From contig CAIYUY010000190.1 in assembly GCA_903929485.1 (NCBI GenBank), forward strand, positions 1 to 59,434: a stretch of DNA of 59,434 nt, read 5' to 3'. The DNA is from an uncultured Desulfuromonadales bacterium (GTDB lineage Bacteria > Desulfobacterota > Desulfuromonadia > Geobacterales > CAIOGM01). Each line of letters starts with the position of its first letter. The stretch's first letter is position 1. Below the pieces are notes generated by a model that was not told where the DNA came from, did not search any database, and saw only the letters and a list, made by a program, of their open reading frames with translations. The translations under genes were made by a program, and so were the position numbers. This document shows, piece by piece, positions 37,874-46,655 of the stretch.

Positions 37874-38365
37874 CTACTTCAGTGAAAGGAGATAGGTGAC
37901 AACCCCTTCCAACTGCTCATGCCCCAGCTCCTTGCCGAAACCGGGCATGCCGCCGGGGCGGCCATTGGCGACGCTCTCCAGAATGGCGGCTCCGCTTTTG
38001 CCGAATTTGAACACGCTCCCGGTCAGATCGGGACCGATCCCCCCCTTGGCGTTCGCTCCGTGGCAAGCAACGCAGCGCTGGGAAAAGATCAACTTCCCCG
38101 CGGCAAGATACGCCGCCGGATCGCCCTTCGGGCCGGCCGTCTTGCCGGGCGCGGATTTTTCCTTCAGCTCGAACGCGGCCGACTTGGCCGCAGCCAGTCG
38201 CTGTTTCTCGGCAAACTCTTTTTCCGAACTCCAGCCGCTGAGCAGGTAGTATCCCATGAAGAGCAGACCCCACACAGCCAGAGTCCCGAAGAGAATACGA
38301 AATATAAACGGGGAGCGGTTGCCGTCATCCCGGTATTTGATCCCGTCAAAATCATGTTCCGCCAT
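37874..38365 (-). CDS. ccoP: cbb3 oxidase CcoP-like subunit with a single haem
   Basis: 163 residues with one membrane helix (about 22-44) and one c-type haem domain (CVACH 98-102, distal methionine in GGMPGF). Standard CcoP carries two haems; here the second cytochrome domain is instead fused to CcoO. The ATG overlaps the ccoQ stop (TAATG). Confidence 0.88.
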   Translation of the reverse strand: MAEHDFDGIKYRDDGNRSPFIFRILFGTLAVWGLLFMGYYLLSGWSSEKEFAEKQRLAAAKSAAFELKEKSAPGKTAGPKGDPAAYLAAGKLIFSQRCVACHGANAKGGIGPDLTGSVFKFGKSGAAILESVANGRPGGMPGFGKELGHEQLEGVVTYLLSLK

Positions 38366-38523
38366 TACTTCCTCCCTTTCAGGTCGTCATCATCAAGCAT
38401 CCGGAATTTGGGACTCTCCAACCGCTCTTTCCGCTTCCCGCTGCAGGTCCTGACGACAATCAGGACAAAGAGAAGGAGGAGCAGGATGATTGTCCCCAGG
38501 TAATAGAGCGTAGCCGCCGCCAT
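38365..38523 (-). CDS. ccoQ: Small CcoQ-type subunit
   Basis: A 52-residue frame between ccoO and ccoP. One membrane helix (about 8-25, LYYLGTIILLLLLFVLIVV) is followed by a charged tail (KRKERLESPKF). Its ATG lies one base after the ccoO stop and its TAA overlaps the ccoP ATG. CcoQ proteins are 50-70 residues and stabilise the oxidase, so size, topology and position agree. Confidence 0.82.
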   Translation of the reverse strand: MAAATLYYLGTIILLLLLFVLIVVRTCSGKRKERLESPKFRMLDDDDLKGRK

Positions 38524-38524
38524 G

Positions 38525-39415
38525 TCACTTCAACCCTTTACGGGACGAGATGTAGCTGACCAGCTTCCAGACCTTCTCCTTGCCAAGGGTATCTCCGAAG
38601 GCCGGCATCCCCCCCTTCCCCTGGAAAATTTTCGAGAAGAGATCCCCCTCGGAAAGGGCCGAAGTCTTCAGATCGGGACCAATCCCCCCTTTCAAGTCAA
38701 CACCATGGCACTGGACGCAGTTCTGCTGAAAAAGAACCTTCCCGGTTTCGGCCGCGGCGGCGACGTTTTCCGCAAAGGGATTTGTCAGGTTACCCACCAG
38801 GGGAGCATCGGCCGCGGCCTTACGCCAGGGAATATCATTGCCGAGCTTCTGCAGATAAGCAACCATGGCGTCCATCTCCGTCTTTCCCCTCACCGCATCC
38901 AGCTCCTCCGGGGTATAGGGGAAACCGAGAGCCTTCATCTTTCTCTCGGTGAGGGAGATGTCCAGCGGCTGTTTCATAAAACCATAGCCGGGCATGTTGG
39001 ATTTTGGGACCATGCTCCGGGGATCTTCCATATGCTTATAGTGCCAGGCGTCCGGGTACTTGCCGCCGATGCGGGCCAGGTCGGGACCGGTCCTGCGAGA
39101 ACCCCAGAGGTGCGGCTGATCATAGACGAATTCCCCCACCTTGGAGTAGCCGTCAGTGGAACCGGGGGCGTAGCGAGCCACGTCGGCCACCAGGGGACGG
39201 ATTGTCTGGGTGTGGCAATTGTTGCACCCCTCGCGAATGTAGAGATCCCGTCCTTCCAGCTGGAGCGGGGTGTAGGGCTTGACCCCCACGATTTTTTGCG
39301 ACGGGTCATTGATCCATTTGAACGGGGCGATCATGGTCACGGTGGTGCCGATCATGATAACCACGGCCGCCAGGAGCAGCAGGATAACCGGTTTTTTTTC
39401 CAGAAGATCAAACAT
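38525..39415 (-). CDS. ccoO: cbb3 oxidase CcoO subunit with an extra C-terminal cytochrome c domain
   Basis: 296 residues. The N-terminal membrane helix (about 9-30) and first haem domain (CNNCH 64-68, RYAPGSTDGYSKVGEFVYDQPHLWGSRRTGPDL) are standard CcoO. A second cytochrome c domain (CVQCH 233-237, GGMPAFGD) follows, which usual CcoO of about 200 residues lacks. Together with the monohaem CcoP the complex still has three c-type haems, but divided differently. Confidence 0.92.
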   Translation of the reverse strand: MFDLLEKKPVILLLLAAVVIMIGTTVTMIAPFKWINDPSQKIVGVKPYTPLQLEGRDLYIREGCNNCHTQTIRPLVADVARYAPGSTDGYSKVGEFVYDQPHLWGSRRTGPDLARIGGKYPDAWHYKHMEDPRSMVPKSNMPGYGFMKQPLDISLTERKMKALGFPYTPEELDAVRGKTEMDAMVAYLQKLGNDIPWRKAAADAPLVGNLTNPFAENVAAAAETGKVLFQQNCVQCHGVDLKGGIGPDLKTSALSEGDLFSKIFQGKGGMPAFGDTLGKEKVWKLVSYISSRKGLK

Positions 39416-39427
39416 GTCGTCCCCCCC

Positions 39428-40843
39428 TCAAGCCGCGCCGGTAGCGCGGAGCGTTTCTCCGACGGCGCTGCCGCTCCGTATCGTCTTGATGATGTTATAA
39501 ATGAAAATCAGCAGACTCACCAGATAGATGACCCCGCCGCCGGCCCGCATATGCCAGTAGGGATACATCTCGGCCAGAGTCTCCATGAAGGTGTAGTGAA
39601 GGCTCCCGTCGGCGTTGGTGGCGTGAAGCATGGTCGCCTGCTGTACCCCGGCGACCCACATGCTGATGGAGTAGATGAGCTGCCCCACTGTCGCCATCCA
39701 GAAGTGGGCATTGGCAAGCTTTACGCTATGGAGTTCGGTGTTATAGAGGCGTGGAATCAGGTAATAGATCCCGGCGAAGAGGACCAGGGAGACCCACCCC
39801 AGCGCCCCCATATGGACATGCCCCGGCACCCAGTCGGTGTAGTGTATGAAGGCGGAGAAGGTTCTGATCGCCTGAGACGGCCCCTGAATGGTCTGGAGAC
39901 CGTAAAAGGTAATGCCGAAAATGAGGAACTTGACCAGATAATTGTCCCGCATCTGGTGCCACTGGCCGTTCATGGAAAAGTAACCGTTGAAGACCGAGGC
40001 CCAGGAGGGGGCAATGAGTATGATGGAAAAACCCATGGCCAGTGTCTGGACCCAGTCAGGAACCGGTGTCCAGAGAAGATGATGGGCTCCGGTCCAGAGG
40101 TACATGAAGATGAGACTCCAGAAAGCAATGATTCCCATCCGGTGGCTGTAAATGGGAACACCGGTGATCTTGGGCAGAAAATAATAGAAGATGGCCAACG
40201 GCGGAGTGGTGAGGACCATGGCCACGGCGTTGTGCCCGTACCACCACTGGACATTGGCGTCATTGGCCCCGGCGTAAGCTGAGTAAGATTTAAAAAGGGA
40301 GACAGGAATACTGGCGTTATTCACCAGATAAAGAACGGCGACCCCCACCAGGGTGGCGATGATGTACCAGAGGGAGACATACATCTGCTCCTCTTTACGC
40401 TTCATGATGGTCATGAAGATATTCACCGCGAAGATAACCCAGAGGATCACCACAAGAATGTCGATGGGCCACTCCAGTTCGGCATACTCCTTGGACTGGG
40501 TGTATCCCATGGCCAGGGAGACGGCCGCCAGAATGATGACCAGGTTAAAGAGCCAAAGCTGGAATCGGGCCAGGCCGGGACTCCAGATGGGAACCTTGGT
40601 CAACCGCTGGGTGATGTAGTAGAACATCGCCATGAAGCTTCCGATCCCCCAGCCAAAGATCGCGGCATTGGTATGGATGGGCCGAAGCCGGCCGTAGGTC
40701 AGATACGGCGGAAAGTTCAGCTGTGGGAAGACGAGCTGAAACGAGATAAACACCCCCACCAGAACCGCTACCAGCCCCCAGATGATGCTCCAGGTCAAAA
40801 ACCCCCGGGTGACATCGTCGGAGTATCCTGTTTTGAGACTCAT
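39428..40843 (-). CDS. ccoN: cbb3-type cytochrome c oxidase catalytic subunit CcoN
   Basis: Catalytic haem-copper subunit of 471 residues with about 12 membrane helices. Metal ligands are seen in RPIHTNAAIFGWG (low-spin haem), WWYGHNAVAMVLT (CuB and cross-linked region), TGAHHLLW (CuB) and GHVHMGALGW (haems). It reduces O2 to water with high affinity, suited to microaerobic respiration or oxygen scavenging. AAGGAG precedes the ATG. First gene of the cco operon. Confidence 0.96.
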   Translation of the reverse strand: MSLKTGYSDDVTRGFLTWSIIWGLVAVLVGVFISFQLVFPQLNFPPYLTYGRLRPIHTNAAIFGWGIGSFMAMFYYITQRLTKVPIWSPGLARFQLWLFNLVIILAAVSLAMGYTQSKEYAELEWPIDILVVILWVIFAVNIFMTIMKRKEEQMYVSLWYIIATLVGVAVLYLVNNASIPVSLFKSYSAYAGANDANVQWWYGHNAVAMVLTTPPLAIFYYFLPKITGVPIYSHRMGIIAFWSLIFMYLWTGAHHLLWTPVPDWVQTLAMGFSIILIAPSWASVFNGYFSMNGQWHQMRDNYLVKFLIFGITFYGLQTIQGPSQAIRTFSAFIHYTDWVPGHVHMGALGWVSLVLFAGIYYLIPRLYNTELHSVKLANAHFWMATVGQLIYSISMWVAGVQQATMLHATNADGSLHYTFMETLAEMYPYWHMRAGGGVIYLVSLLIFIYNIIKTIRSGSAVGETLRATGAA

Positions 40844-40923
40844 GACAAACTCCTTACCGCCAAAATCATCGACAAAACCTTAAAACCGAACAAACTTAAG
40901 TAGTTAAGAGTTTTTCTTGTTTG

Positions 40924-41334
40924 CTACTTGCTTTTCCGCGCCAACTCTTCGATGGTCACGCCGTCCAGGATTTCCAGGGTCTGCAACTGCACCCGGCGCC
41001 AGACGTCATGCACGACGCAGGCGGCGGAACGGTCGCACTCCCCCCCCTGGGTGACGCAGCGGTTGGGAGCTATGGGCCCTTCAACCGCCTCAACAACCTG
41101 ACGCAAGGTTATGGCCGACGCCGGTCGGGCAAGAGAAAACCCCCCACCGGTGCCGCGATAGGAATTTATGAATCCCAGTTTTGCAAAATTTTGAAAAATT
41201 TTGGCCAGAAACGTCTGAGGGATTTCGGCTTCCTCCGCTATATCGCTGAGGAGCGCGACGTTTCCGTAGGGTTGGCGGGCCAGATGAATAATCCCCCTGA
41301 CTGCATACTCACCCTTGCGGGTCAATTCCATCAT
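40924..41334 (-). CDS. Rrf2 family transcriptional regulator with putative Fe-S ligands
   Basis: 136-residue winged-helix regulator. The N-terminal reading head is LTRKGEYAVRGIIHLA with SDIAEEAEIPQTFLAKIFQNFAKLGFINSYRGTGGGFSLAR. Three cysteines in C-x6-C-x5-C (RCVTQGGECDRSAAC) match the cluster-binding segment of IscR/NsrR-type members, so it probably senses O2, NO or Fe-S status. The ATG at 41334 fits the family start and follows AAGG. It lies 80 bases upstream of ccoN on the same strand and is likely to control it or be co-transcribed. Confidence 0.88.
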   Translation of the reverse strand: MMELTRKGEYAVRGIIHLARQPYGNVALLSDIAEEAEIPQTFLAKIFQNFAKLGFINSYRGTGGGFSLARPASAITLRQVVEAVEGPIAPNRCVTQGGECDRSAACVVHDVWRRVQLQTLEILDGVTIEELARKSK

Positions 41335-41400
41335 TACATTGCCTTCAAGACCATTTTTATCCTTTTTAGTAAATCTGCTCCCCGGTGTCAACTGTTTTAT

Positions 41401-41946
41401 TCAGACATGGTACTCCGCGTTTTCAAACGACGTCCCCAGCAGGTCCTTGGCCGAAAGGATCGGTTCCCCCACCAGCGGCCAATCAATGGCCAGCTCTGAA
41501 TCGTTCCAGGCGATACAACGCTCAAACTCCGGGGCATAATAGTCGGTGGTCTTATAAAGAAATTCCGCCGAATCCGAAACCACCAGAAAGCCGTGGGCAA
41601 ACCCCTCGGGCACCCAGAACTGACGTTTGTTGGCGGCGGAGAGGTAGCACCCCTCCCATTTTCCGAAGGTGGGAGAGCTTTTCCTGATGTCAACCGCCAC
41701 ATCATAAACCTCGCCGCTCACCACCCGAACCAGCTTCCCCTGGGGCCTGGTTACCTGATAATGAAGCCCACGGAGGACATTAGCCCCGGATTTGGAATGG
41801 TTGTCCTGGACAAACCGTCGCGTCACGCCGGTCTGCTCTTCCCAGACAGTTTCATTGAAACTTTCGAAAAAAAACCCCCGATCATCGCCGAAGACTTTCG
41901 GTTCGATAATGAGCAGATCGGGGATGGACGTTGGAAGTACCTTCAT
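41401..41946 (-). CDS. rfbC: dTDP-4-dehydrorhamnose 3,5-epimerase
   Basis: Cupin-fold epimerase of 181 residues in dTDP-rhamnose synthesis for surface polysaccharide. Family marks are DDRGFFFESFN, VLRGLHYQ with the catalytic histidine, GEVYDVAVDIRKSSPTFGKW and VPEGFAHGFLV. The other rml genes are not in the window. It lies 18 bases after the anti-sigma-like gene. Confidence 0.94.
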   Translation of the reverse strand: MKVLPTSIPDLLIIEPKVFGDDRGFFFESFNETVWEEQTGVTRRFVQDNHSKSGANVLRGLHYQVTRPQGKLVRVVSGEVYDVAVDIRKSSPTFGKWEGCYLSAANKRQFWVPEGFAHGFLVVSDSAEFLYKTTDYYAPEFERCIAWNDSELAIDWPLVGEPILSAKDLLGTSFENAEYHV

Positions 41947-41964
41947 AACAATGCTCCTATGGCG

Positions 41965-42369
41965 TTATGACAAACTGATCCGTTTGATCATGATCATGGT
42001 GTTGGCGTCATCACCCCGAAGATAATTGACCTCATCCACGAGACACTTGATGATATATATCCCATATCCCCCCTCGGAGGGATCATCAAGGTCGGGGGAG
42101 GGGATCAATTCCGGATCAAAACCGGGCCCGTGATCGAGAACATGAAGTGCGACATATTCGGCGGAAATTTCCAGGGTCACGGCAAGAAGATCTCCCGCCC
42201 AACGGGTGCCATACCTGATGGCGTTGGTAACCGCTTCACTGGCGATCACCACCATGTTCTCCACGAATTCACCGGATAACCCCGCCTCTTGGCACCCCTG
42301 CTGAATAAACAAGGCCACCTGGGCAAGAGAGTCCGGAGAACCCGGAAATTGGCAAAAAAAATGTTTCAT
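41965..42369 (-). CDS. Anti-sigma factor-like serine kinase (RsbW type HATPase)
   Basis: 134 residues forming only a GHKL ATPase domain: N box ASEAVTNAIRYG, G1 DHGPGFD, G2 GGYGIYIIKCLVDEV. Such stand-alone domains are usually anti-sigma factors or partner-switching kinases acting on an anti-anti-sigma protein. No STAS or sigma gene is adjacent, so the target is unknown. The ATG at 42369 follows the dxs stop by seven bases. Confidence 0.82.
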   Translation of the reverse strand: MKHFFCQFPGSPDSLAQVALFIQQGCQEAGLSGEFVENMVVIASEAVTNAIRYGTRWAGDLLAVTLEISAEYVALHVLDHGPGFDPELIPSPDLDDPSEGGYGIYIIKCLVDEVNYLRGDDANTMIMIKRISLS

Positions 42370-42376
42370 AGCCGTC

Positions 42377-44272
42377 TCAAAAGCTGTGACTCCTCCGGTC
42401 GGCCAGGGTCCGAAAGGCCGCGGCAATGCCGGCAGGGTCAAGAGCATGGTCACGACGGAGCTCCGGCTGCTCCCCCTGTTCTATGTACCGGTCAGGGTAG
42501 CCGAGGCAACTGACGGCAACCCCGATCACCTCCTCTTCCTCCAGAAGCTCCAAAACCGCCGACCCGAACCCCCCCTGAACCGCATTCTCCTCCACCGTGA
42601 GGATGGTGCGGCAGGCATGAGCCTGGGCGAGGAGGAGCTCCCGATCCAGGGGTTTGATGAAGCGAGCGTTCACCACCCCCACCTCAACCCCCTCCAGAGC
42701 CAGTAGCGCGGCAGCCTCCATGGCCGGCCGGACCATGGAGCCCACAGCCATGATGACGCCGTCCGCCCCCGTCCGGAGCAGCTCCCCCTTCCCCACGGGG
42801 AGAGTTGTCAGCGCCTGGTCCAGGGGGACACCATAGCCGTTCCCCCGCGGGTAACGGACCGCCACGGGGCCATCCAGGCTGAAGGCCGTGGCGATCATAT
42901 GCTGCAATTCGTTTTCATCCTTGGGAGCCATGATCGTCATATTGGGGAGATGACGCAGGTACGAAAAGTCGAAGAGACCGTGATGGGTCGGCCCGTCGCT
43001 CCCCACCACCCCGGCCCGATCCAAGGCGAAGAGTACGGGAAGATTCTGCAAACAGACGTCGTGGCAGAGCTGATCATAGGCCCGCTGCATAAAGGTGGAG
43101 TAGACGGCGAAGACCGGCCTCATACCGGCCGCGGCCAGTCCGGCGGCAAAGGTAACCCCATGCTGTTCAGCTATCCCCACATCGAAAAACCGGTCCGGAT
43201 ACTCCTTGGCGAAACCGGAAAGACCGGTGCCGTCGGGCATGGCCGCCGTGATCGCCACGATCCGCTCATCATCGGCGGCCATCTTCCTCAGGGTCTCCCC
43301 CACCAGAGCAGTGTAGGAGGTCGGTCCACCCTTCCCTTTTGCCCCACTCTTCCCCGTGGACCGATCAAAGGGACCGACACCATGAAATTGTGAGGGGCTC
43401 TGTTCCGCCGGGAGATATCCCTTCCCCTTCTTGGTCAGGACATGAATAAGAACCGCGTCATCAAAACGCTTCACCTTCTCCAGGGTCTCCAGGAGCATCT
43501 CCGTGTTGTGACCGTCTATGGGGCCGATATACTCGAACCCGAAGGCCTCGAAGAGCATTCCCGGCGTGAAAAGCCCCTTCAGCGACTCCTCCGCCCGTCG
43601 GGCCACCTGCAACATGTTCAGCCCCGCCACATCGACCCCCTTGAGGAAGCCGTGCAGCTCCCGCCGGATCTTATGGACAAAATCGCTGGTCATGGTTCGG
43701 CTAAGAAAGTTGGAGAGCGCCCCCACATTCTCTGCAATCGACATCTCGTTATCGTTGAGGATGACCAGCAGATCCTTTCCCAGATGACCGGCGTTGTTGA
43801 GCCCTTCATAGGCGAGGCCGCCGGTCATGGAGCCGTCACCTATCACCGCCACAACCTTATTATGGCCCTGCTTCAGATCGCGGGCAGCGGCAAGACCCAG
43901 GGCCGCCGAGATGGATGTGGAGGAGTGCCCCACGTCAAAAGCATCATGGGGAGATTCCGCCCGTTTGGGGAATCCGCTGATCCCCCCTTTGGTCCTGAGC
44001 GTCGGAAAGCGGTCGCGCCGACCGGTAAGAATTTTATGGGCGTAGGCCTGATGCCCCACGTCCCAAACAATCCGATCCGTTGGAGAATCAAAGACCCGGT
44101 GCAAGGCGATGGTCAGTTCCACCACCCCCAGACTCGGCGCCAGGTGACCACCGTTGGCGGCGCAGGTGTCGATGATCAGTTCCCGGATCTCTCCGGCGAG
44201 ACGGTCCAAATCGGGAATAGAGAGCTGTTTCAGCTCCCGTGGGCCGTTAATATGGTCAAGCAGTGAGGACAT
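42377..44272 (-). CDS. dxs: 1-deoxy-D-xylulose-5-phosphate synthase
   Basis: Thiamine diphosphate enzyme of 631 residues opening the MEP isoprenoid pathway by condensing pyruvate and glyceraldehyde 3-phosphate. [18 protein letters not shown] is the ThDP motif; [44 protein letters not shown]-type (here DVGIAEQH) and [15 protein letters not shown] are also present. The ATG follows ispA with no gap; the order xseB-ispA-dxs is common in proteobacteria. Confidence 0.96.
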   Translation of the reverse strand: MSSLLDHINGPRELKQLSIPDLDRLAGEIRELIIDTCAANGGHLAPSLGVVELTIALHRVFDSPTDRIVWDVGHQAYAHKILTGRRDRFPTLRTKGGISGFPKRAESPHDAFDVGHSSTSISAALGLAAARDLKQGHNKVVAVIGDGSMTGGLAYEGLNNAGHLGKDLLVILNDNEMSIAENVGALSNFLSRTMTSDFVHKIRRELHGFLKGVDVAGLNMLQVARRAEESLKGLFTPGMLFEAFGFEYIGPIDGHNTEMLLETLEKVKRFDDAVLIHVLTKKGKGYLPAEQSPSQFHGVGPFDRSTGKSGAKGKGGPTSYTALVGETLRKMAADDERIVAITAAMPDGTGLSGFAKEYPDRFFDVGIAEQHGVTFAAGLAAAGMRPVFAVYSTFMQRAYDQLCHDVCLQNLPVLFALDRAGVVGSDGPTHHGLFDFSYLRHLPNMTIMAPKDENELQHMIATAFSLDGPVAVRYPRGNGYGVPLDQALTTLPVGKGELLRTGADGVIMAVGSMVRPAMEAAALLALEGVEVGVVNARFIKPLDRELLLAQAHACRTILTVEENAVQGGFGSAVLELLEEEEVIGVAVSCLGYPDRYIEQGEQPELRRDHALDPAGIAAAFRTLADRRSHSF

Positions 44273-45166
44273 TTATGATTTCCGTTTTATGATATAGGTG
44301 GCAATCTCACGCAGCGGATCTCCCTTGTCACCCAAGGGTTCCAGAGCTGAAAAAGCGCGTTCCACCAGTTCCGTTGCCAGCCGTTTAGACTCGGCCAAGC
44401 CGATAACCGCGGGATAGGTCGCCTTCCCCCGAGCTTCATCACTCCCGGCGTCCTTGCCGATCTCCTCGGTAGTTCCCTCGATATCCAGGATATCATCGGC
44501 AATCTGAAAGGCCAAACCTATGGCCTCGCCGTAACGGGTCATGGCGGCGAGACACTGAGGATCGGCGCCTCCCAGGAGAGCGCCGGAGCGAACCGACGCC
44601 TTGATGAGGGCGCCGGTCTTATGGGTATGGATATACTGAACCGTGGCGAATTCTATCTCGCGGTTCCCCTCACTCTCCATGTCCACCACCTGACCGCCAA
44701 CCATCCCTCGAGAACCGGCGCAGACCGCGATTTCACCAATGACCTTGAGAAGCGCATCAGAAGGGACTCCGGCGGCTTCAGCCTGACGGCTCAGAAGGAT
44801 AAACGCCTCGGTAAGGAGGGCGTCACCGGCAAGGATGGCGATGGCTTCGCCGAAGACCTTGTGGTTCGTGGGGTTACCTCGTCGAAAATCATCGTCGTCC
44901 ATGGCGGGAAGATCATCATGGATGAGGGAATAGGTGTGGATCATCTCCATGGCGCAGGCCGCCGGGAGAGCCTGCGCCACCATTCCCCCGGCAGCTTCAC
45001 AGGCCGCCAACAGCAGAATTGGGCGAACCCGCTTCCCCCCGGCAAAAACCGAGTAGCGCATCGCCTTGTGCAGGCTGAAGGGGAGTTCATTATCCTTGGG
45101 GAGATAACGTTCCAAGGCTTCGTCCACGGTACGGCAGCGCTCTTTCAGATACGACTTGATATCCAT
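44273..45166 (-). CDS. ispA: Polyprenyl (farnesyl/geranyl) diphosphate synthase
   Basis: Trans-prenyl chain elongation enzyme of 297 residues. The two aspartate-rich metal motifs are DDLPAMDDDD and DDILD; GGKRVRPILLLAAC and the short side chains before the first motif fit an FPP/GGPP-type product. The ATG at 45166 with GAGGT upstream is chosen over an in-frame codon 12 bases earlier. It stands between xseB and dxs. Confidence 0.94.
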   Translation of the reverse strand: MDIKSYLKERCRTVDEALERYLPKDNELPFSLHKAMRYSVFAGGKRVRPILLLAACEAAGGMVAQALPAACAMEMIHTYSLIHDDLPAMDDDDFRRGNPTNHKVFGEAIAILAGDALLTEAFILLSRQAEAAGVPSDALLKVIGEIAVCAGSRGMVGGQVVDMESEGNREIEFATVQYIHTHKTGALIKASVRSGALLGGADPQCLAAMTRYGEAIGLAFQIADDILDIEGTTEEIGKDAGSDEARGKATYPAVIGLAESKRLATELVERAFSALEPLGDKGDPLREIATYIIKRKS

Positions 45167-45176
45167 GTAATACCTC

Positions 45177-45261
45177 AATTGATAATTGACAATTGATAAT
45201 TGACAGCCGGACGAACAAACATGCTCAATCTAATTGTCAATTATCAACTGTCAATTGTTCA
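45177..45261. repeat. AT-rich inverted repeat built from TTGATAATTGACA units
   Basis: The left part has two direct copies of ATTGATAATTGACA. The right part has their reverse complement, with AATTGTCAATTATCAA and a second partial unit. The two arms flank about 25 bases and lie between xseB and ispA, where they could fold into a long hairpin. The right end overlaps the xseB 3' end by a few bases. Confidence 0.8.
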
Positions 45262-45483
45262 TTGCTCTTTAAATTCTTCCCTGATGAAGGAGCCGTCTTT
45301 CTGCTTCAGAAGAAGTTCCACCCGTTTTTCCGCCTCGTCCAGTTTACGGGAACAGAAGCCGGCCTGCTTCACCCCCTCCTCGAAAGCCTTCAGGGACTCC
45401 TCCAGGGAGAGGTCACCGGCTTCCAGCTTCTTCACCACCTCTTCAAGCCGCTTCAGCGATGACTCGAACTTTTCCACAGCCAT
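45259..45483 (-). CDS. xseB: Exodeoxyribonuclease VII small subunit
   Basis: Seventy-four residue helical protein matching the XseB pattern FESSLKRLEEVVKKLEAGDLSLEESLKAFEEGVKQ. It forms the nuclease with XseA, which is not in the window. The ATG at 45483 has GGAG upstream, unlike an ATG 12 bases before it. Confidence 0.95.
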   Translation of the reverse strand: MAVEKFESSLKRLEEVVKKLEAGDLSLEESLKAFEEGVKQAGFCSRKLDEAEKRVELLLKQKDGSFIREEFKEQ

Positions 45484-45586
45484 GGGGATCTCCATAAAGA
45501 TAGTGACTGACTATAAAGGTAATCGGGTGAAAATTCAAGGACGGTTTGACCACTCCGCATCTTCCTTGTCAATTGAGTTCATACGC

Positions 45587-45609
45587 AAAAGGCGCCCCTT
45601 AAGGGCGCC
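45587..45609 (-). terminator. Terminator of the ankyrin gene
   Basis: On the minus strand a 7-bp stem of GGCGCCC and GGGCGCC around five bases is followed by TTTT. It lies 17 bases after the ankyrin stop codon. Confidence 0.7.
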
Positions 45610-45625
45610 CCGCATACAATGGCGA

Positions 45626-46033
45626 CTACTTGCGCGGCGCTTTTTTCAGCAGCTCCGCGGTATCGGGGTGACTGTTGTACTCCGCATAGGTGAGGGCCGT
45701 ATTCCCGGTAAGGGTCTTAGCCTCCACCTCGGCGCCGGCGTCCAGGAGGGCCTGAACGGTTTCGTTACAGCCGTAATTAGCCGCCATCATCAACGCCGTG
45801 TGCCAATCCTTGTCACGGACATTGACGTCAGCCCCCTTTTGCAACAGCATCCGGACCACTTCACCCTTACCGTTGGCCGCGGCATAGTGAAGGGCGGTCT
45901 TTCCCTTATGGCTCTTCCCCTCCAAATCCACATTCTTGGACAGAAGGTCCTTCACCACAACGGCATCCCCCCCCTTGGCCGCGTCTATCAGCGGCGTGTG
46001 CCCGTGTCTGTCCACCGTATTAATACTTTCCAT
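45626..46033 (-). CDS. Ankyrin repeat protein
   Basis: 135 residues made of four ankyrin repeats (HGHTPLIDAAKGGDAVVVKDLL, KGKTALHYAAANGKGEVVRMLL, DWHTALMMAANYGCNETVQALL, TGNTALTYAEYNSHPDTAELL) without signal peptide. Such stacks bind proteins; no partner is evident. GGAGG precedes the ATG at 46033, and longer frames have no ankyrin similarity. Alone between a terminator and a repeat-bearing gap. Confidence 0.9.
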   Translation of the reverse strand: MESINTVDRHGHTPLIDAAKGGDAVVVKDLLSKNVDLEGKSHKGKTALHYAAANGKGEVVRMLLQKGADVNVRDKDWHTALMMAANYGCNETVQALLDAGAEVEAKTLTGNTALTYAEYNSHPDTAELLKKAPRK

Positions 46034-46160
46034 GCAGTCCCCTCCATTTTTGGTGATAGAAATTACGGTTTGTCCATCAGCCACCAGCCGTACACGGGAT
46101 AGTAAAAAATCCACGAATTGCACGAGCAATTACCGATTTTTCAACCGGAGCCCGGCCTTA

Positions 46161-46194
46161 CATCTGCGTCATCCGTGAAATCCGTGGATCGTTG
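46161..46194. repeat. Short CACGGATTTCACGGAT-type intergenic repeat
   Basis: Read on the minus strand the stretch contains ATCCACGGATTTCACGGATG, a nine-base near-repeat (CACGGATTT / CACGGATGA) followed by CGCAGATG. The wording is like an intergenic repeat seen across many bacterial genomes (recalled, not searched). Confidence 0.45.
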
Positions 46195-46229
46195 TTTTTT
46201 TCCGCACGCCAACCTGCGAACCGAACCGG

Positions 46230-46526
46230 TTACTTTTTAAAAGTCTTGATAATGTAATCTGCAAGGAGCTTGGAGTCGGCGTCGGAAACGGTCTTGGCGT
46301 CGAACTTGGTCATGCCGTTACCGCCGGAGCGAATCTTGCCGGTGATAAACTTGACGTCTTTCAACCCTTTGAGGGTCTCCTTGGGGTTCATGATGTTGCC
46401 GCCATCCGGATGACAGACCGCGCACTTCTCCTTGAAGAGAGCTTCTCCCTTGGGTGCGGAGGCGAAAGCATTTGCGGAAAAGGCGGCAACGGCAACGAGT
46501 GCGACAACTACGGAAATCTTTTTCAT
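46230..46526 (-). CDS. Small periplasmic monohaem cytochrome c
   Basis: 98 residues with a signal peptide (about 1-23, cut after FASA-type site) and one c-type haem (CAVCH 35-39) in the setting CAVCHPDGGNIMNPKETL. The distal methionine is probably in GGNGMTKF. This resembles cytochrome c6/c553-type soluble carriers common in Geobacter relatives, likely shuttling electrons in the periplasm. AAGGAG lies seven bases before the ATG at 46526. Confidence 0.9.
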   Translation of the reverse strand: MKKISVVVALVAVAAFSANAFASAPKGEALFKEKCAVCHPDGGNIMNPKETLKGLKDVKFITGKIRSGGNGMTKFDAKTVSDADSKLLADYIIKTFKK

Positions 46527-46600
46527 CAGGACTCTCCTTGTGGTGGGTAATTTCGGAGCGGCATCACCCGGTCCCCGAAGAATAAACTTAAACGGCATAC

Positions 46601-46630
46601 AGTATCTCATTTAAGACGCTCCGACGTCAA
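46601..46630 (-). promoter_or_regulatory. Candidate promoter of the cytochrome c gene
   Basis: TTGACG (46630-46625) and GATACT (46606-46601) on the minus strand are spaced by 18 bases, about 75 bases upstream of the ATG. Confidence 0.4.
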
Positions 46631-46655
46631 GCATCCATGCAGGGTGCAGTGATGA

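Noticed and set aside
38522-40282. 586-codon plus-strand open frame opposite ccoO and ccoN
   Set aside because: It is a mirror frame of two certain oxidase genes in GC-rich DNA; no ribosome site, no recognisable domain, composition rich in H, G, P and R as expected for an antisense shadow.
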